Assembly: GCA_002432795.1 (NCBI GenBank)
Contig: DJGU01000004.1
Coordinates: 31,685-46,633, forward strand
Direction: 5' to 3'
Source: Anaerolineaceae bacterium UBA5838
Lineage (GTDB): Bacteria; Chloroflexota; Anaerolineae; Anaerolineales; Anaerolineaceae
Length of the DNA: 14,949 bases
Shown: one piece after another, positions 13,328-14,949 of the stretch
Layout: every line of letters begins with the position of its first letter
Numbering within the stretch: the first letter of the stretch is position 1
The notes under the pieces: model-generated
Seen by the model: the letters and a program-made list of their open reading frames with translations, nothing else
Databases searched by the model: none
What the model was told of the DNA's origin: nothing
Made by a program: the position numbers and the translations under genes

Positions 13328-13679
13328 AAATTGATTTCCTTGAGCAAAGAGACGCGCCAACAGGCGCGTTTTTTATATACGCAAGATCGCAAAAAACAGG
13401 AGAGTAAACTATAACCCAGACTCCAAATGCAACCAAGGTAAACCCCAAACGGGATTGAAATTTTTGTCCTGCTATCCAACCCAATGAAAGTAGCATGAGT
13501 AAAGTTGCCAGTTCTCTTCCTAATTCAATCCTGACGATCTGAGGGTCAAAGGGGGGTACAGTGAGGATTAGATCGGAGATGCCATATAATCGTCGTAAAT
13601 ACACGACAACTGCTGCTTCCAAAGAAGCCATCGCAATCGCAAATATCACAACCCAGACAATTTTCTTTGTAAGTTTCAT
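13266..13679 (-). pseudogene. Truncated membrane-protein gene colliding with phoU
   Basis: The first 108 or so codons encode a convincing membrane protein: TM about 8-28, the segment PFDPQIVRIELGRELATLLMLL, and a further TM pair to about residue 95. This resembles a Chloroflexi/environmental family, recalled from memory, whose members continue well past 'FG-W-I-Y' with more TM helices. Here the frame instead runs through the phoU terminator hairpin and 62 nt into the phoU 3' end, giving a Cys/Ser/His/Pro-rich tail with no membrane character. A +1 shift near 13416 would give more hydrophobic codons but soon meets TAA. It is best read as a decayed gene; a short functional protein cannot be excluded. 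Confidence 0.5.
13352..13375 (+). terminator. Rho-independent terminator of phoU
   Basis: ACGCGCC (13352-13358) and GGCGCGT (13363-13369) form a perfect seven-bp GC-rich stem with the tetraloop AACA, directly followed by a T-run (13369-13374). It lies 24 nt after the phoU stop, which makes it a textbook intrinsic terminator for the pho genes. Confidence 0.9.
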
Positions 13680-13698
13680 ATATCTCTAAATAATAAGT

Positions 13699-14184
13699 TC
13701 AAAGAGATAGACTAGCCGGGGAATCGAAACCTGAGAGATTTTCCGCGGATGGGACGTCCTTAAATAGCTGAGGTGCGCTAACATATTTAGCGTAGGCTTC
13801 AACTGCGATCGTTCCATCTGAAAGATAAATGATGCCGCGAGTAGTCGCCGAATTCCTTTCTTCAGAAAACAACCAGCCTTGAATATTAATTTCTTCCCCA
13901 ATCGGGATTGGTTTTCGATAATCCAATTCGAGATGAACCGTGGCCGCCCGATATCCAGCCTGCCAGACTGCAGATCCCATAGCTTCATCTAGTACGGCTG
14001 CCGAGGCTCCCCCATGGACAAATCCTGGAGGTCCTTGCTGATATTCATTAAACCTAAAAGATGCAACAATATGACACTCTGGCCCTAATTCCCATTCGAC
14101 ACCAATACTCTTGGGGTTTGTTTTTCCACAAACAAAACACGAACCGTGATCTGGTAATTTTTCTGTCATAATTGTCAATCCCAT
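13699..14184 (-). CDS. PaaI-like hotdog-fold thioesterase
   Basis: A 161-residue single hotdog domain. The PaaI/4HBT-type active-site region is GFVHGGASAAVLDEAMG (about 54-70), with His57-Gly-Gly and the acidic pair Asp66/Glu67. Such proteins hydrolyse acyl-CoA or related thioesters in the cytosol. The N-terminal SCFVCGKTNP (Cys16, Cys19) is common in this subgroup and may bind metal or only be structural. An in-frame ATG at 14169 is a reasonable alternative start, since neither site has a clear SD. The gene sits 29 nt after the plsY-like gene on the same strand, so a lipid or acyl-CoA link is plausible but not shown. Confidence 0.85.
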   Translation of the reverse strand: MGLTIMTEKLPDHGSCFVCGKTNPKSIGVEWELGPECHIVASFRFNEYQQGPPGFVHGGASAAVLDEAMGSAVWQAGYRAATVHLELDYRKPIPIGEEINIQGWLFSEERNSATTRGIIYLSDGTIAVEAYAKYVSAPQLFKDVPSAENLSGFDSPASLSL

Positions 14185-14213
14185 TTTCGAAAGACTTGAT
14201 CAATTAGCTATTA

Positions 14214-14897
14214 TTATCGTGGCTCCTGGCGGATCCATTCTTCGTGGTCCTGAATGTCGCGATCTAGCAATAGCCGCCGAATGATTGTTCTTTGACGTTC
14301 TTTCCTGTCAGCTGGAAGAGGACGACGGTTTGCTTCCAACCTTTTAATGAGTGTAATTAGCGTCATACCTAAAGAACACCACAAAACAATGGGGGAATCC
14401 TGTAAAAATTGGGCAAAAAAAGGTAAAAGCAGGACTGTAAAAAGTGGGAAAATTGGGTTTTGAAAAATGTTACCAATCGCCAATCCAGCCAATACTATTA
14501 CTAGCCCCCAGGGAAAAAGCACCAATAACTCACCCAGGAAGGGACTGAATCCACGCCCGCCCTGGAAATTGAGATAAATTGACCAGTTGTGACCCACTAT
14601 GGCAGCAAATCCCGCCAGCATAGCCGCCAGCTCCCCCATTCCCAGACGTAATCCAAGCCAGGCTGGAAATGCGCCTTTGAAGATATCAAAAAGTCCAACC
14701 GGAACTACCGCCCACTTCGCCACATGTTCCCACACCATGGAACCGCTGACCGTTCCACTGCCGTATTGGCGTAAGTCAATTCCTTTGATCCATTTACCGG
14801 CCAGGTAACCACTGGGTATAGAACCGAAGAAGTACCCAAATAACAAGAGAAAAATAATGCTTACCACCGGCATTGAAAGATCAGATTTAACGACCAT
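14214..14897 (-). CDS. plsY: Divergent PlsY-like glycerol-3-phosphate acyltransferase
   Basis: A 227-residue membrane protein with about five hydrophobic segments and a charged cytosolic tail. PlsY transfers acyl groups from acyl-phosphate to glycerol-3-phosphate, the first step of phospholipid synthesis. Family landmarks are present in order: FGSIPSGYLAGKWIKGIDLR (24-43), GSGT (47-50), DIFKGAFPAW (71-80) and GHNWSIYLNFQGGRGFSPF (102-120). Two are altered. The usual GSGN-GATN loop reads GSGTVSGSMVW, and GGKG-AT reads GGRGFSPF. The tail after about residue 188 is longer than in typical PlsY. The start has GAGGTAG upstream. It is PlsY by fold, but the changes make normal activity uncertain; a housekeeping plsY may lie elsewhere. 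Confidence 0.8.
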   Translation of the reverse strand: MVVKSDLSMPVVSIIFLLLFGYFFGSIPSGYLAGKWIKGIDLRQYGSGTVSGSMVWEHVAKWAVVPVGLFDIFKGAFPAWLGLRLGMGELAAMLAGFAAIVGHNWSIYLNFQGGRGFSPFLGELLVLFPWGLVIVLAGLAIGNIFQNPIFPLFTVLLLPFFAQFLQDSPIVLWCSLGMTLITLIKRLEANRRPLPADRKERQRTIIRRLLLDRDIQDHEEWIRQEPR

Positions 14898-14949
14898 AGG
14901 CTACCTCTATGACTTTTCCATTTTTCTATTCATACAAATAACCTAACCC

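Overview
The window looks like a chromosomal segment of an Anaerolineae-type Chloroflexi (Chloroflexota) bacterium. This is inferred from the gene content: membrane-anchored C39-like peptidases with Pro/Thr-rich spacers and TPR-like tails, a SufS-SufE-ferredoxin cluster, and PhoB/PhoR/PhoU with a short-loop PhoR. No rRNA or other marker gene is present to prove it. Almost all of the window is coding, at moderate GC. No tRNA, rRNA, CRISPR array, insertion sequence or prophage gene was seen.

Layout. (1) Positions 1-1802, plus strand: the tail of an unknown gene, a macro-domain protein fused to a C-terminal helical HTH-like domain, and a VWA-domain protein whose Shine-Dalgarno lies in a perfect inverted repeat. 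(2) Positions 1803-2422, gene-free: a G-run tract with quadruplex potential, remnants of a palindromic 'TCATTGCGAG...GAAGCAATCT' repeat, a strong stem-loop with a T-tract, and an AT-rich stretch. (3) Positions 2423-2731, minus strand: an FmdB-type zinc-ribbon protein with its own promoter and a terminator that overlaps its stop codon. (4) Positions 2928-7031, plus strand: three tandem paralogues, each with one TM helix, a Pro/Thr linker, an extracytoplasmic papain-like C39-type domain with intact Gln/Cys/His/Asp, and a TPR-like C-terminus. A SAM-dependent methyltransferase follows with a 3-nt gap. (5) Positions 7919-10100, minus strand: sufS, sufE and an unusual two-cluster ferredoxin protein, tightly packed. 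(6) Positions 10324-13327, plus strand: phoB, phoR and phoU, ending in a textbook terminator. (7) Positions 13266-14897, minus strand: a divergent plsY-like gene, a hotdog thioesterase and a truncated membrane-protein gene that runs head-on into phoU.

How the parts fit together. SufS and SufE mobilise sulfur from cysteine for Fe-S assembly, and the adjacent ferredoxin-like protein is a plausible client or partner. PhoB, PhoR and PhoU make up a phosphate-response module without the Pst transporter in view. The macro and VWA proteins may act together in an ADP-ribose-linked or stress response, but this is inference only.

The strongest candidates for new biology are the tandem C39-like/TPR surface proteins and the promoter signature shared by paralogues 1 and 3: CAAAAACTA, 17 bp, TATAAT, then 10-11 nt to the ATG. 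It implies leaderless transcripts under common control. The divergent PlsY, the SD-sequestering hairpin and the ferredoxin protein's unrecognised N-terminal half are secondary leads.
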